The notes under the pieces were generated by a model. The model ran no database searches. It was not told the DNA's origin and saw only the letters and a list, made by a program, of their open reading frames with translations. The translations under genes were made by a program, and so were the position numbers. Shown piece after piece: positions 12,656 to 23,321 of a stretch of DNA of 64,000 bases. Every line of letters starts with the position of its first letter. Position 1 is the first letter of the stretch. The DNA comes from Peromyscus leucopus (Eukaryota; Chordata; Mammalia; Rodentia; Cricetidae), in assembly GCF_004664715.2 (NCBI RefSeq), contig NC_051071.1, forward strand, positions 28,885,661 through 28,949,660, given 5' to 3'.

Positions 12656-13212
12656 TGTTGTGCCCAGATCGTGACCCCCAGAGAGACCACCAAAGACGAG
12701 CATGCCGGAATGCAAAAGCAAGGTTTAATCGTGGATATCCAAAAGCAATACAAGCCTAGGCAGGGACTTCGTCCAATGCATCCAACGCAGTGGAGGCTGG
12801 AGGAAGCGCCCACCTGTCTGCAAGCTCAGTTTTTAAAGGGAAAAGTCACAAGGTTACATCATTTAGGGGTGCTAGTACAGGTACAATTCTGATTGGCTCG
12901 CTTCTAGGGACTTCTAGAAATTACTTCTAAGGGAGTGGTTGCCCGCCACCATTTCTCATTGGCTGCCCTCAGGTGGGGGCATTTCTGTGATCAGTTACCC
13001 TGGAAACCAGGGAGAGGACATTCCATAGTCTGGCAGGCATTACCTCGTGACTATCTTGTGACTCTGTACTTTTACACTTCCTTGTTTCTGGAATCTGAAC
13101 TGACTGGTTTCAGTAACTAATGGCCTATTCTCAAAAGGAGAAATCTTAGGCCTTAATTTTAGGGTGAAAGCATTTTGGTCTTATTTCTAAGATGGCTCAT
13201 TTTGGTCTCACA
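12656..13212 (-). mobile_element. Solo LTR of an endogenous retrovirus
   Basis: Read on the minus strand it starts TGTGAG and ends CA (...CACAACA). It is 557 bp and is bracketed by exact 5-bp repeats GCTGG (12651-12655 and 13213-13217). Promoter-like features on the LTR strand are CCAAT (complement of 'gattggctcg', near 12892), a TTTAAAA TATA-like box (near 12835) and an ATTAAA poly(A)-type signal (near 12726). The last 70 bp resemble the end of the neighbouring LTR (13245-13662), so the two belong to related gammaretrovirus-like (ERV1) families. No internal viral sequence remains. Confidence 0.8.
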
Positions 13213-13244
13213 GCTGGTGTATAATGACACAGTAATAATGACAT

Positions 13245-13662
13245 TGTGAGTATCAGGGGGTGGGGTGGGGAGCAAAACAGCTTGACCACACAGCTGCCAT
13301 GACAGGCTTAGAGGCCCAGACCAACCTCTGGCAGGCAACACCTGGGCCCAGGAAAATCATAAGTTGACTCCACCCACTGGGGCCTGCATCTAAGAGGAAA
13401 TACCTGACATTCCAAGCATTCCTTATATCCCTAGACAAATGTCAGCCAATCAGGGTCCTGAATGCTGGAACTCCCCCTCACCTCAACCTCTGCTACTATA
13501 AAAAAAAAAAAACCTGCCTGGGCCTCTGGGCTCTCTGTTTTCACTGCTGTGTGGAACAGAAAGTCCAAGCTCCAGGCTTGAAAGTAAAAGCTCTTTGCTT
13601 TTATGTAGAGGATTCAGTCTCTGTGGTGGTCTTTTGAGGGTCCCTGAGATCGGAGCATAACA
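13245..13662 (+). mobile_element. Solo LTR, ERV1-like, with 4-bp target duplication
   Basis: It begins TGTGAG and ends CATAACA. It is 418 bp, flanked by exact 4-bp repeats ACAT (13241-13244 and 13663-13666), the size expected for gammaretrovirus-type integration. A CCAAT box ('gccaatcagg', about 13445) and a TATA-like 'ctataaaa' (about 13496) sit in normal U3 positions. The 3' end 'tggtggtcttttgagggtcc' is shared in outline with the minus-strand LTR 32 bp to its left. Confidence 0.85.
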
Positions 13663-13666
13663 ACAT

Positions 13667-14300
13667 TAGTCACAATGATAATGAAAGAGGGAGATGTGAA
13701 AATGGAAAGCTTGTTACAAGTAACACTCCTACCCCATTTCTCCATGTCTCTGAGAAGTTCTTGACTGAGTCTGACAAGTGAGACAGGGATGTGTTGTGGC
13801 CTTAGTTGAGCCTGCTTCTTACATTAACCAGTTTTTGTTGTTCTTGTTGCTGTTTTGTCACAGTTTATAGGAAGCAAGTTAATGATGTATTTAATGTCAG
13901 AGAAAAAGATAACAACGGAGGCATACATAGGAAGGAAAGTGATTATGAAGACCTCGAAACACATTGATATTCAATTTTTTACCTTCTCAAAGGATTTGGA
14001 GAGTGACTTGTCTTGATGCAATTATAACACTAAGAAGTGAAGTCAGAACTTACTCTTATCTATGCTACAGACAACAGCACTGAGACTTGAAGATAAATTA
14101 TCAACTGGTTAATGAAGGTGAGAGCTAAGACAATATAGAAGTAACTTACTTTCTATCTAATACTTTCCTCTAGAATGTGCTTCTCAGCTATGTAAGTTTT
14201 ATACCCTTCTCCAAAGGGTTACTTTCAGATTACTATTTTGTAGAGGTGTGTGTTTCAAGGAAAGCTAATCCACAAAGCCCACATGTACTAACTCACCTGC
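13667..14300. other. Unassigned sequence
   Basis: No gene recognised. 14060-14130 weakly resembles a reversed MIR ('actgagacttgaag..aaatt'). Confidence 0.4.
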
Positions 14301-14508
14301 TACCTGTTTGTCTATCTATCTTTCTATTTATCTGTCTGCCTGTCTATCTATCTAACCCTCTATGAATTAACTGTATAAATTTATTCATCTATCATCTATC
14401 TATAATCTGTCATCTGTCTACCTATCATGTGTCTATGTATCATCTGTCTGCCTAGTCTACCTATCATTTCTCTACCTATCATTTGTCTACATATCATTTA
14501 TCATTGAT

Positions 14509-14570
<62 letters not shown>
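14301..14570. repeat. Degenerate TATC-rich tract followed by pure (CT)n
   Basis: 14305-14511 is built of variants of CTATCT, CTATCATCTGT and CTACCTATCATTTGT. 14512-14570 is an uninterrupted CT run of about 59 bp. Confidence 0.93.
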
Positions 14571-14574
<4 letters not shown>

Positions 14575-14750
14575 GAAGGTATTCATTCAAAAGCCTAAGC
14601 CCTATCTTAAAAATCAATAACATAAAATTAAAAGAGTCATCTACCTAAGAATATATTAGGCTTGAGCTGCCCCTGCCTCTCATTCAATTATATAATATTT
14701 ATTGTAAAATGTATTTGACTTTGCTTTCCTACTATACATGAGAAAACTGT

Positions 14751-15175
14751 TGTCTTAGTTAGGGTTTCTATTGCTGTGATGAAACACCATGACCAAAAAG
14801 CAATTTGGGGAGGAAAGGATTTATTTGGCTTACACTTCCACATTGCTGTTCATCACTGAAGGAAGTCAAGAACAAGAACTCAAACAGGGCAGGATCCTGG
14901 AGTTAGGAGCTGATGCATGGGCCCTGGAGGGGTCCTGATTATTGGCTTGCTTTACATGGCTTGTTCAGTCTGCTTTCTTATAAAACCCAGGACCACAAGC
15001 CCAAAGATAGCACCACCTACCATGAGCTGGACCCTTCCTCATTGATCACTAATTGAGAAAATGAGAAAATGCCTTCCTTATAGATGGATCTAATGAAGGC
15101 ATTTCTTCAACTGAGGCTCCTTCCTCTTTGATGACTCTAGCTTGAGTCAAGTTGACAAGCAAAACCAAACAGTAG
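14751..15175 (-). mobile_element. MaLR/ERVL-like rodent LTR, complete
   Basis: The plus strand starts 'tgtcttagttagggtttct' and ends '...gttgacaagcaaaaccaaacagtaga'. The LTR is read on the minus strand (end: AATAAA-type signal near 14820, then 'gcttttggtcatggtgtttc' and CA). The 5-bp repeats ACTGT at 14746-14750 and 15176-15180 fit an ERVL-type duplication. Related copies lie at 9528-9850 and 56791-57170. The RepBase name is not certain. Confidence 0.75.
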
Positions 15176-15180
15176 AACTG

Positions 15181-15494
15181 TCTTCCTGGGATACATCATA
15201 TGTTGAAGTGATGTTTAAATAAATGCCAGGCACAAGACTGTTTTGTAAATATAAGATGGAGGGTCTTTCCATGAATAAGCAGAAAACTGTCAGTCTCTTT
15301 GTGGGTGTCTGGTCTGGTCCATAAATTTCCCACTCCACATACAATTTTTTTTTTCTGTATTTCTCTTTCTCATTGTGCCATGCCATAGCATCAGGAATAA
15401 ACAACTTAAAACCTGACCCCATTGATAACATAAAGGAAAAGCAGAACTCCTTTCTGGAAGGTGCCCCTGACTCAGCACCACGCTGTATATTTAT
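15181..15494. other. Unassigned sequence
   Basis: Nothing recognised. The frames at 15147-15500 are chance. Confidence 0.5.
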
Positions 15495-15610
15495 ATCCAT
15501 TCATTCATTTACTCACTTATTGTATGTCTAATGTAAACTTATTTTGTAAGGGACTAGGATTTGGAAATTAAAATAACATTTTAAACAAAGGACCTGGTCT
15601 CGTATGAGAA
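15495..15610. mobile_element. L2-like LINE fossil
   Basis: 'cattcattcatttactcact', then 'gtaagggactaggatttggaa' and 'aggacctggtctcgta', resembles the L2 segment 'attcattcaacaaatatttattgag...ggcactgggga...ccctgccctcatgga'. Confidence 0.45.
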
Positions 15611-15954
15611 ATACACGTGTTAATATCCTGTTTTAAAATAGGTTAATATGTAGGCCTTGCTTTGTAAAAGTCAGCAAGACTTCCTGAAGGCCACCATCCA
15701 AAGAATTTTGAGGGGAAACTGAATTATCCAGATAATGGAGAAGGTATCTAACCATGGGAAGACAGAATTTCTCCTGCTTCTTTAGAAAAAGAAGCCTAGC
15801 CTGGGCAGCATAAATCTTCATATGCTTCCTGGATGGGAGATGTTGCGTCCTATGTTCAGAAGGACCAACCCTTTCTCCAGAGCAGAGCACTAGGGCAGGA
15901 GGTATTAAATACTAGGAAGTGGTATTAAGTGTTATTATAAGTGTTAGTGTTGAG
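15611..15954. other. Unassigned sequence
   Basis: No gene or repeat recognised. Confidence 0.5.
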
Positions 15955-16560
15955 CTTTGCTTCAGCCTTTGTTGTTAATAACCCCTTTAATCATGTCTGG
16001 AAATGATTCATCAAACCTGTCGAGAGCAGGGAACAAAATAGGCTATCCTCTGATGTCTAACTACCCGGAGTACAGAACTGTCACTAAGCAGGCCACACTA
16101 CTGTCATGGAAGTCCCTCTGTTACGAACACTTTAGTCATGTTGAGGATATCTCAACAGCTGTAAAGAATCCATACAACTACCACTAAAAACATGCTCTAG
16201 TAATAATTACTCCAGGCAGCTTCTACCAGCCCAGAAAAAGGCAACACCCTATGCAACATGAGCCTGGGTGTACTCTAGAGGACCCTGTAGCTGTGTACAC
16301 TCAAGCCAAAGGGGAACTCTCATTCTGATGTCCCAGCAGAAGGCCTGGGACTGGTATAGATCATGATCTTTCATTTTTATGAATGGTTGTGTAAATACTG
16401 TGCACAGGCCATTGCCATGATTTCTTTATGATTATATATGTAAGATAGCTTACTCACTTTTCAAATCTGTCAAGTCACTCCCTCCTTGATTGCCTCTTGT
16501 ATTTTACAGTTGGACTCAATAAAAGTTTTCTTCTGAATGAGTGTTTCTCGCTTATTTCTG
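15955..16560 (+). mobile_element. Possible old LTR
   Basis: The block ends with AATAAA in 'gactcaataaaagttttctt' followed 30 bp later by 'gtgtttctcgcttatttct', the arrangement of an LTR R-U5 end. Neither boundary nor a duplication was found. The 76-codon frame at 15957-16187 runs through it and has no known domain. A processed-transcript 3' end is the alternative, but no poly(A) follows. Confidence 0.3.
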
Positions 16561-16937
16561 AACTTGTCTGTGAGAAGAATGGGCCGAGCTGGTGACACAG
16601 AAGGAAACCAGTGGAAGCTTTAGCAGATTAATGGCAATGGTGAAAGCAGCAGCAACTTGCTGCCTGGAAACTTCAGGAAAACTTGCAGTGATAGAGGCAG
16701 CAGAGGCAAGACACCAGCTAAAGAGTTCCAGAGGGTGGCTGGGAACAAAACCAATGGGACTTAGAAGTAGCAGAGACAATGAGGGAATGGTAGAAGTATA
16801 GACAATTTGGAAAATGGAAACTATGGACCCTTGTCACCAGAGGAGTTCTAGGTAGATGCTAAGTCAGACCTGCCAAGGCTCTGATGCTCTAGGCACAAGA
16901 ACTACAATCCCAGCAACTGTTCAGAACTGAAAGAGAG
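16561..16937. other. Unassigned sequence
   Basis: Purine-rich spacer before a B1. No family recognised. Confidence 0.5.
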
Positions 16938-17091
16938 ATGAGTGTAGTGGTGCTTGCCTTTAATCTCAGCCCTTGGTGTACAGAAGTAGAGCTCTGAGTT
17001 GGAGGCCAGCCTGCTCTACACAGTGAGTTCCAGGACAGCCAGAACTATATAGTGAGACCCTGTCTTAAAGCAAAAACAAAACAAAAAAAAC
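16938..17091 (+). mobile_element. B1 SINE
   Basis: 'tggtgcttgcctttaatctc' and 'ttggaggccagcctgctcta' match B1 (7SL-derived). The tail is A-rich, 'aaaacaaaacaaaaaaaac'. Diverged, so an older copy. Confidence 0.9.
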
Positions 17092-17844
17092 AGAAAGCCC
17101 GGCTTGAATCCCAGACTTAAGAGCTATATGACACTAGATGTCAAGGGTCAAGGGTCCCAACACACTTGCACCAAAAGCCAGGATTGTAGCTACTTCCAAT
17201 ACTTAAGGCCTACCCAGGAGCTGCAATGCTGGCAGTCACTGACGGCTGCTGCAATTCCCTGATACTGAAAGCTGAATTCAAAGAACTACTGAATACTGGG
17301 GCCACTGGTGGTTAAATCTCAGAGCAGTAAGCCTCCAACCCAGTTATCTAAAGCCACACATCTCTGGCCTCTGCAGACTGGAGCAACATGTCCTTAGCTT
17401 CCAGAACTTGAACAAGGAAGATTGAATAAGCCAGCCCTAACCTAGGCTTTTGATACTTAAGGGCCCAGAACTGTTTATACTAAGGACTTCTCTTTGCCCA
17501 CTTATGGAGTTCATGTAAAGCAAAGAGATCCCTGCTAGATGAACCATAACAAAAGAAGCATTTGGTAGAGGTGGCGTTACTAAATTATTTAGCCAGTGAA
17601 GGGCCAGGATTCTTTACATTCTTAATCAGGCTCTCCTAAGTCCCTGACTCTGTTAATGACTATGATTCTAAACCTTTAAGCAGAGACTCCAAAACAGACT
17701 GTTTAGACTTAGAGAAACTTCACTGACTTCTATCTAGTTCTAAACTTTGAGTCCTAATTTGTCTGATGTTCTAGAAACACATGTGGACTTTTAAGGAGTT
17801 GAGAATCATCCTCTGAGAAACCAGAGTTCCCATGAAAGTTCACT
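17092..17844. other. Unassigned sequence
   Basis: No gene or repeat family recognised. Confidence 0.45.
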
Positions 17845-18010
17845 TGGGTTGCCATAACAAAACATCTGAGGCTGAGTGGCTTAAACAGAAGAGATGTGTT
17901 GTTTCAGCATGAGGCATCAGCAGTTTTTGATCATAGTGAAGGACATGAAAAAGAGTCATTGCCTTTCTCTAGCTTAGTGTAGATAGTGAGCACTTCCTCG
18001 TGGTCCCTGA
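17845..18010 (-). mobile_element. MLT1/MaLR-like LTR fragment
   Basis: 'gttgccataacaaaacatctg' and 'aggctgagtggcttaaacag' resemble the complement of the 3' end of MLT1-type LTRs ('gctgccataacaaaatacc...gactgggtggcttaaac'). Confidence 0.5.
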
Positions 18011-19288
18011 CTTACCAGCCTCCATCTTCCCAAGGTGCTCTCTGTCAGTCTAAGCCTGAACTTCCTTTGGATAAGGATGCCATCATGCCACATTTTGTTC
18101 TGCTATGAGTTCACCATGATTAACTGCTCTATTTCCCACTGCACTCATATTTTGAGTTATTGGGAGCTGAGAACTCAACCAATGAATTTGGGGGAGGGGG
18201 CTTGCATAACCCTTCATACTCACTCTCTCCTGCTGAGATAACCAGTACAGGTTGAAGCTTTGTGGAAAACCTGGACTGAGAAAAAAGGAAAGGAAGGGAC
18301 ATACTGTAGTCTCAGTAACAGCTTGTTTCATACAAGGAGATAATCACAGCTTTCTGTTTGTAGCAAGAGGAGTCAGGCTGCAATCCTAGGTTGCTGGTGC
18401 TTCCATAAATGTATGAGTGCCACCCTCAAGCATAGCCCAGCTATGTTAACCACCAATCAGCCTCCATGAGGATGCAAGCAGGAGAACTTGACTGACAGCC
18501 ACTGTGCATAATTGACCAAGCAGGAATCTGGCTGTAGGCCTGCTCTTCCCATTTACAAAGGATCTTCCTGGAGTGGGGGTGGGGTTCAGGATCTGCCTGC
18601 CAGGCCCAACTCTGGGCCACCTGTGTATCTTGAATCATTCATAAGCAGATGTCCTTGTCTCAACTTGCAAAGCAAGACTGTCTTAAGTAAGGAGGAAGTC
18701 TCTGCAGAGATGTGGCATGGTGCCTCCAGCAAAGCTGCATCTGAATGTGACAATGGTTGGGTGCTAGCTTTGGGGCAAAGAGAATTAATGTGCTTCAGCT
18801 GGAGTGGCACATGAGTTATCTGTTACAAGGACAGTGCCCATATTGCCCATCAGCTCTGTCTCTCACAGAGGGCCTCACCCCCCAGCAGAGTATAACTGTC
18901 ATCTTTGGAACACATACTCATATTCTCCTTTGTAGACAGAAACACACTGGGCTTAATTTTAGACACCACTAACTTGGGTTTATTTTGAATTGCAGAAGTT
19001 TCCATTTCGGTCTCTTGAAATGCACATCTTGCAGGTTTTATGTGTATGTTTGTGGGAGAAAAACCCATCAACTATCTTGAATAACTCTGAATATGAGTTA
19101 TTTCAGAATATTGTCAATAGATGGATAATTTTGTGCCAAGTAGAATAATTTTGCGTTAAAGTAAAATCTTAACCAAAAGATCCTACAGATGACTCTCAGA
19201 GCTCATTTGATTTTCAGCATTATCTTATCTTTGTGACTTTTCAATTGTGGATTTTTTTTTGTCTCCTATATTTCCAAACTTTAACTTT
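18011..19288. other. Unassigned sequence
   Basis: About 1.3 kb with overlapping 60-100 codon frames on both strands (18035-18972). None shows a known motif. The GC content is somewhat higher than its surroundings, which alone explains the longer frames. Confidence 0.4.
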
Positions 19289-19298
19289 TAAAGCTCTG

Positions 19299-19501
19299 GT
19301 TTTTTATTTTGTTTTGTTTTTTTGCCCTTTTGCTTTTTGTTTTTTGTTTTTGTTTTTTTTTCCAAGACAGGGTTTCTCTGTGTAGTTTTGGTGCCTGTCC
19401 TACATCTTGCTCTGTAGACCAGCCTGGCCTCGAACTCAGAGATCCACTTGACTCTGCCTCCCGAGTGCTGGGATTAAAGCTGTGTGCCACCACCACTGGG
19501 C
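19299..19501 (-). mobile_element. B1 SINE with target-site duplication
   Basis: The complement of a near-complete B1: T-rich tail 19300-19363, body from 'aagacagggtttctctgtgt' to 'gtgccaccaccactggg'. The 'ttttggtgcctgtcctacat' segment is the form typical of cricetid B1. Flanked by the 10-bp repeat TAAAGCTCTG (19289-19298 and 19502-19511). Confidence 0.95.
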
Positions 19502-19604
19502 TAAAGCTCTGTTTTTAGTTATTGTACGTGATATTGTCTGCTTAAGCTACAATTTCATTGCAGTTCTGTAAAGTAGCTTAAGCTCTTGTACATTAGGAAG
19601 TCCA

Positions 19605-20005
19605 GGGCTATGGTGTGAATGTGGTGTGAATGTGTCTCTCAGGAGTTGGTGTGTTGAGAACTTGGTCCCAGTGAAGCACTGCTGAGATAAAGAAGGATCT
19701 TCATGTGATGGGATGGGGGAAGCTGGTTAAATCAGTGGAAGTGCTGCCTTCAGATGTGACTAAGGTCATTCTGGAAAACTGAGTTACATCTTAACGAGGG
19801 GAATTTCAAGAAAGAATGATCCAGCCACATCAACGGCTCTCTGCATTTCTCTCCCACTTTTTGTCTCATATGACACATCCAAGGGGACCCTCTCCAGAGC
19901 CAGCTGGTACAAGTGCTATTGCATTCACTTTAACTTTGAAAACATGGGCTGAATTTCCTCTCTGTATAAATACCCACTCTCAGTAACATTATAGCAACAT
20001 GATAT
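19605..20005 (+). mobile_element. MaLR LTR (MSTD/MLT1-like)
   Basis: The order of blocks matches mammalian MaLR LTRs: 'tatggtgtgaatgtg...tgttgagaacttggtcccag', 'agataaagaaggatcttcatg', then 'tgaatttcctctctgtataaa' and 'cagtaacattatagcaacat', equivalent to the 'aaataaacctctttctttata...ggtattcctttatagcaac' LTR end. Confidence 0.65.
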
Positions 20006-20585
20006 ATGCTAATATATTAAGTTTCATAGAGATGACTTAACTCACTAAAGGGCATTTATCAGATAGCTCATTATGGTCTTTAGTTTCAAAGCTATACTCA
20101 TCCTATTATCCAGTTTCCTTGGGACCTCTCAGGCAGACTTGGGCTGCATTAGGTACTCTGTAAAAGACTCTCCCAAATGACCCTGCTAAGTCACAACACA
20201 CAGTTGAGTGAATCTCTCAGATGAGAAAATCTTTAGGGATGTCAAGAAGGTTAAAGCAGACTCCAAAGCACCACTGGACCAAATCAGAGACTTAGGGATG
20301 CAGATTTTCTGCTCACACATTACAATAATGTGACAATTAGCCACTAAAGCAATACACAGACACAGCAGAAACATCATTAGAGTCTGAATCAGATGACTGA
20401 ATTTCTCTTCAGCTTGGCCTTTGCTGGGTGTTTTTTTTTTTTCTTACCCCCCCCCCATAGGAAAGTTACTTATTAGTCCCACAGAAATCAATAAGTGAAC
20501 TGCAGCCACATCCCTTGAACAGAGTGTCCTTTCTTGCTTGTCTGCTTTTCCCTTTCTCTTGTTGGCTGCCTTCCCTTTACTGAAA
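20006..20585. other. Unassigned sequence
   Basis: No gene recognised. A T-run followed by a C-run lies at 20431-20456. Confidence 0.5.
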
Positions 20586-21112
20586 ATAGAGTTTTTTTCT
20601 AACACACTATATCATAATTGTAGTTTCACCTCCCTCTACTCCTCATCTCCCCTCCAGTCTTGATCTGTCCCACTTCTGTCTCTCATTTAAAAAAGGCTTC
20701 TAAGAGATAATAATAATAATAAAACAATATATCATAAGAGAAAGTAAAAACTAATGCATCAGAATGGGACAAAACAAACAGAAGGAAAGAGAGACACCAG
20801 AGGCCAAAATTCAGAGACTCTCTTGATTGCAAACTTAGGAATTCAGTAAAAACATTCAACTGGAAGTCATGATATACGTATTCAGAGGCCCCAGTGCAGA
20901 CCTGCGCATGCCCTGTGCATGCTGCTTCAGTCTCTGAGAGTTCACCTGAGCTTTGGTCATGTTGATTCAGAGGGCTTTGTTTATTTGGTGTCCTCCATCC
21001 CCTCTGCTTTTACTCTTTTTCTGCCTCCTCTTTCCCAGGGCTCCCTGAGCCCTGAAAGGAGTGTCTTTCTATTTATTCCCATCTGCTGCAGGAAGAAGCT
21101 TCTGTGACAACC
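20586..21112 (-). mobile_element. Rodent L1 3' UTR fragment
   Basis: Complement of a rodent (Lx-type) L1 3' end. Blocks recognised: 'tttcacctccctctactcct', 'ctgtctctcatttaaaaaag', 'aatgcatcagaatgggaca', 'gaaggaaagagagac', 'catgctgcttcagtctctg', 'cccagggctccctgagccct' and 'cccatctgctgcaggaagaa'. Truncated before any ORF2 sequence. Confidence 0.85.
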
Positions 21113-22480
21113 GCTATCGCTAGAAGCTTTTAATCAAGACAACTTCTCTCTCTGGGTCTCAAGTCTCACTTTGTTAAAAATGAAGACGAAATCATCTCAT
21201 TGTGAAGACAACAGGAGAGCACGATTCTGAGCATTCCTTACAACCTACAATCCAATTTAAAACACGAGCTGTTATTCCTGAAGAAATTCAGGCTTAGAGC
21301 AAGCTTTGTCTTAGTCAATCACAGTTCTTCCCAATATGTTCCGTTATTTCAATGAACTGTTCATAAAATGGTGAAAAATGGCTACATTCATATGAAGTAA
21401 TAATATCACTTAAGAACGGTTTCCTCCTGGGCTCCAGGGGTCTTAACTTGTGATGGTGCCATGGGCTTTGTGCTTGTTATTCTCCCTCAGTGTTCTAGCA
21501 AACACCAAATCACAATCAGTCAGTCTACTTGCACCTTCCACACAGTCTAACTACCCATCGAAATAAGTAGAACCAAGTCAAAAGATATGTTTCTTAACTG
21601 CTGCCAACTACAATTTGTTACCTATGTTCTTACTTAACCTTAAAATGTGAAGGCAGGGTTCTCCTAATTCCTAGCTGTCCTTGGGAAAGTTGAGCTTTGA
21701 GTAGCATTATGTTCTAGGCTACAATGGGGATGTTGGCTATGTAGGATTCAAAATTCCTCACCTGTCCACATCCAGAGATGTAAAGTTTTATGGCATGACT
21801 CCAAATGTCCAGGAGTAAAATCTTCCCTACTTTTCTGGGCCCACCTTCCTATACTCCTCTAAATTTACCCTTCCTGTGTCAAGTTTTTAAATTTACAGTT
21901 GAAGTTTTGCTTGCACATAAACATCTTAATTATTATTCAGATCTGAAATTTAAGTCTTATGTCCCCCAGTTCTCTGGGTTCCACCACACTTCCTGCTACC
22001 CTGGAATCCTCTCAGATGAAATCCTGTGCAAAATCGCACAAGGCACTTGAGCAGGAACCTGCTTTCCTGTAGAGAAGAGACTCCTAAGGCCAGGTCTTTT
22101 TGAAGTTCTTATGGCTTTGCTAATCTTCCAGATACTATGTCCTCTCTTCTCTTCCCCCGAGGAAGAATTTTCACATCCACCTATAATTCTGTAGTGTCAT
22201 CATGAAAAACAGGACACATTTTCATTCCATTTCTAGGCCCCATTTTACTGTGTTTGGTTTTAATAAAACTCTAAAAGTATTTTTCTCATTCTCCATTTTC
22301 ATTTGAGACTAATATAACTTTTATGTGTAAAACAGCCATGCCTGTCGCTGCCCTATGGCCTGCAGTGTCCTGACTCCTTCCTTTCTTGCTTTTTTGCTCA
22401 GCAGTCACACAGTATACCCTGGTTTTCAGTGTTCCACATTCTCAATTCTCTGCCTGTCCCATACACTTCCTCATTCTCTG
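21113..22480. other. Unassigned sequence
   Basis: No gene recognised. 21250-21330 weakly resembles a reversed MIR ('gaagaaattcaggcttagagc'). Confidence 0.4.
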
Positions 22481-22536
22481 TTATTAGTTTTTTTTTTTGT
22501 TGTTTGTTTGTTTGTTTTTTTTTTTTTTTTTTTTTG
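22481..22536. repeat. T-rich low-complexity tract
   Basis: Poly(T) interrupted by GTTT units. It could be a SINE tail whose body is not recognisable downstream. Confidence 0.8.
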
Positions 22537-22774
22537 ATCCTCCCAGTCCCTCAACTTGAGGGACTCTCATTAAAATTAGAGATTATATTTCTCTAATTTT
22601 TCCATTACAATCAGATTGATATTGATAGAATTCGAATGTTGGTAAGGTGTACCCACTCCTGGTTCCTGTTTTTATAACATCTGCCAAATAAACATTCACA
22701 GTGATGAAGAGTTGCCACCTCCACCAAAGTTCAGATAACCTCTACAAGTTCAGAGAAGGGAAACACTATAAATT

Positions 22775-22897
22775 AACAGGCACGTTATCCTGAATGAGAT
22801 AATCGTATCTGATTTAGCATTATCCTTAGCTAAGCAGGGGAAGGCCTGGTTGGTACTCGGATGGGAGAACTGCTCTCATGCCAGACTTCTTAGTGTG
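22775..22897 (+). pseudogene. 5S ribosomal RNA pseudogene
   Basis: The central part is a close match to vertebrate 5S rRNA: 'cgtatctgat' (5S 'cgtctgat'), then 'agctaagcaggg' and 'ggcctggttggtactcgg' and 'atgggagaac' in the correct order and spacing (5S about 35-92). The first 20 and last 25 bases are poorly conserved, and about 7 extra bases sit near position 25. The C-box region of the internal pol III promoter is the best preserved part. The changes in the stem ends make a functional rRNA very unlikely. 5S retropseudogenes are common in mammals. Confidence 0.85.
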
Positions 22898-23321
22898 CTT
22901 CTGATGGCCTTCTCCTTCATTTTTCTAAGATAAAACCTTTGATTTTTCATTCTAATTTGCTACATGGCTTTTCTGGCAAAGGTACCAGATATTGTAGGAA
23001 TAAATATTACCTCTTCATCACTGCTTCAAGAATTAAAAGAGTAAAAATATCGCAACCTGATTAGTAAAGTCAACATGACAAGGATGTTCATCTTCATTCT
23101 CCAGGAGAGTATCAGATAGCATTGCTGTCTTTTGAGCCTCTTCTAATAGCACAGTGTGATAAATATTTATTGCTGTTATTTCTTTTATTTTATATATTTT
23201 TTTCTAAGTGGTATAATATCATATGGATTAGCCATAGCTTTGTTATCTATTTTCCTGGGAAGAGACAGGTTGGTGGATTCAGGTTTGGGACACTAATAAT
23301 AAATACTCATATATAGACTAC
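22898..23321. other. Unassigned AT-rich sequence
   Basis: No gene or repeat recognised. Confidence 0.5.

Noticed and set aside
15957..16187. 76-codon frame as a possible small gene
   Set aside because: No domain, and it lies in a block that ends like an LTR.
18035..18972. Cluster of 60-100 codon frames on both strands as a possible exon cluster
   Set aside because: Opposite-strand overlap and slightly higher GC explain their length. No consistent frame or splice pattern could be supported.
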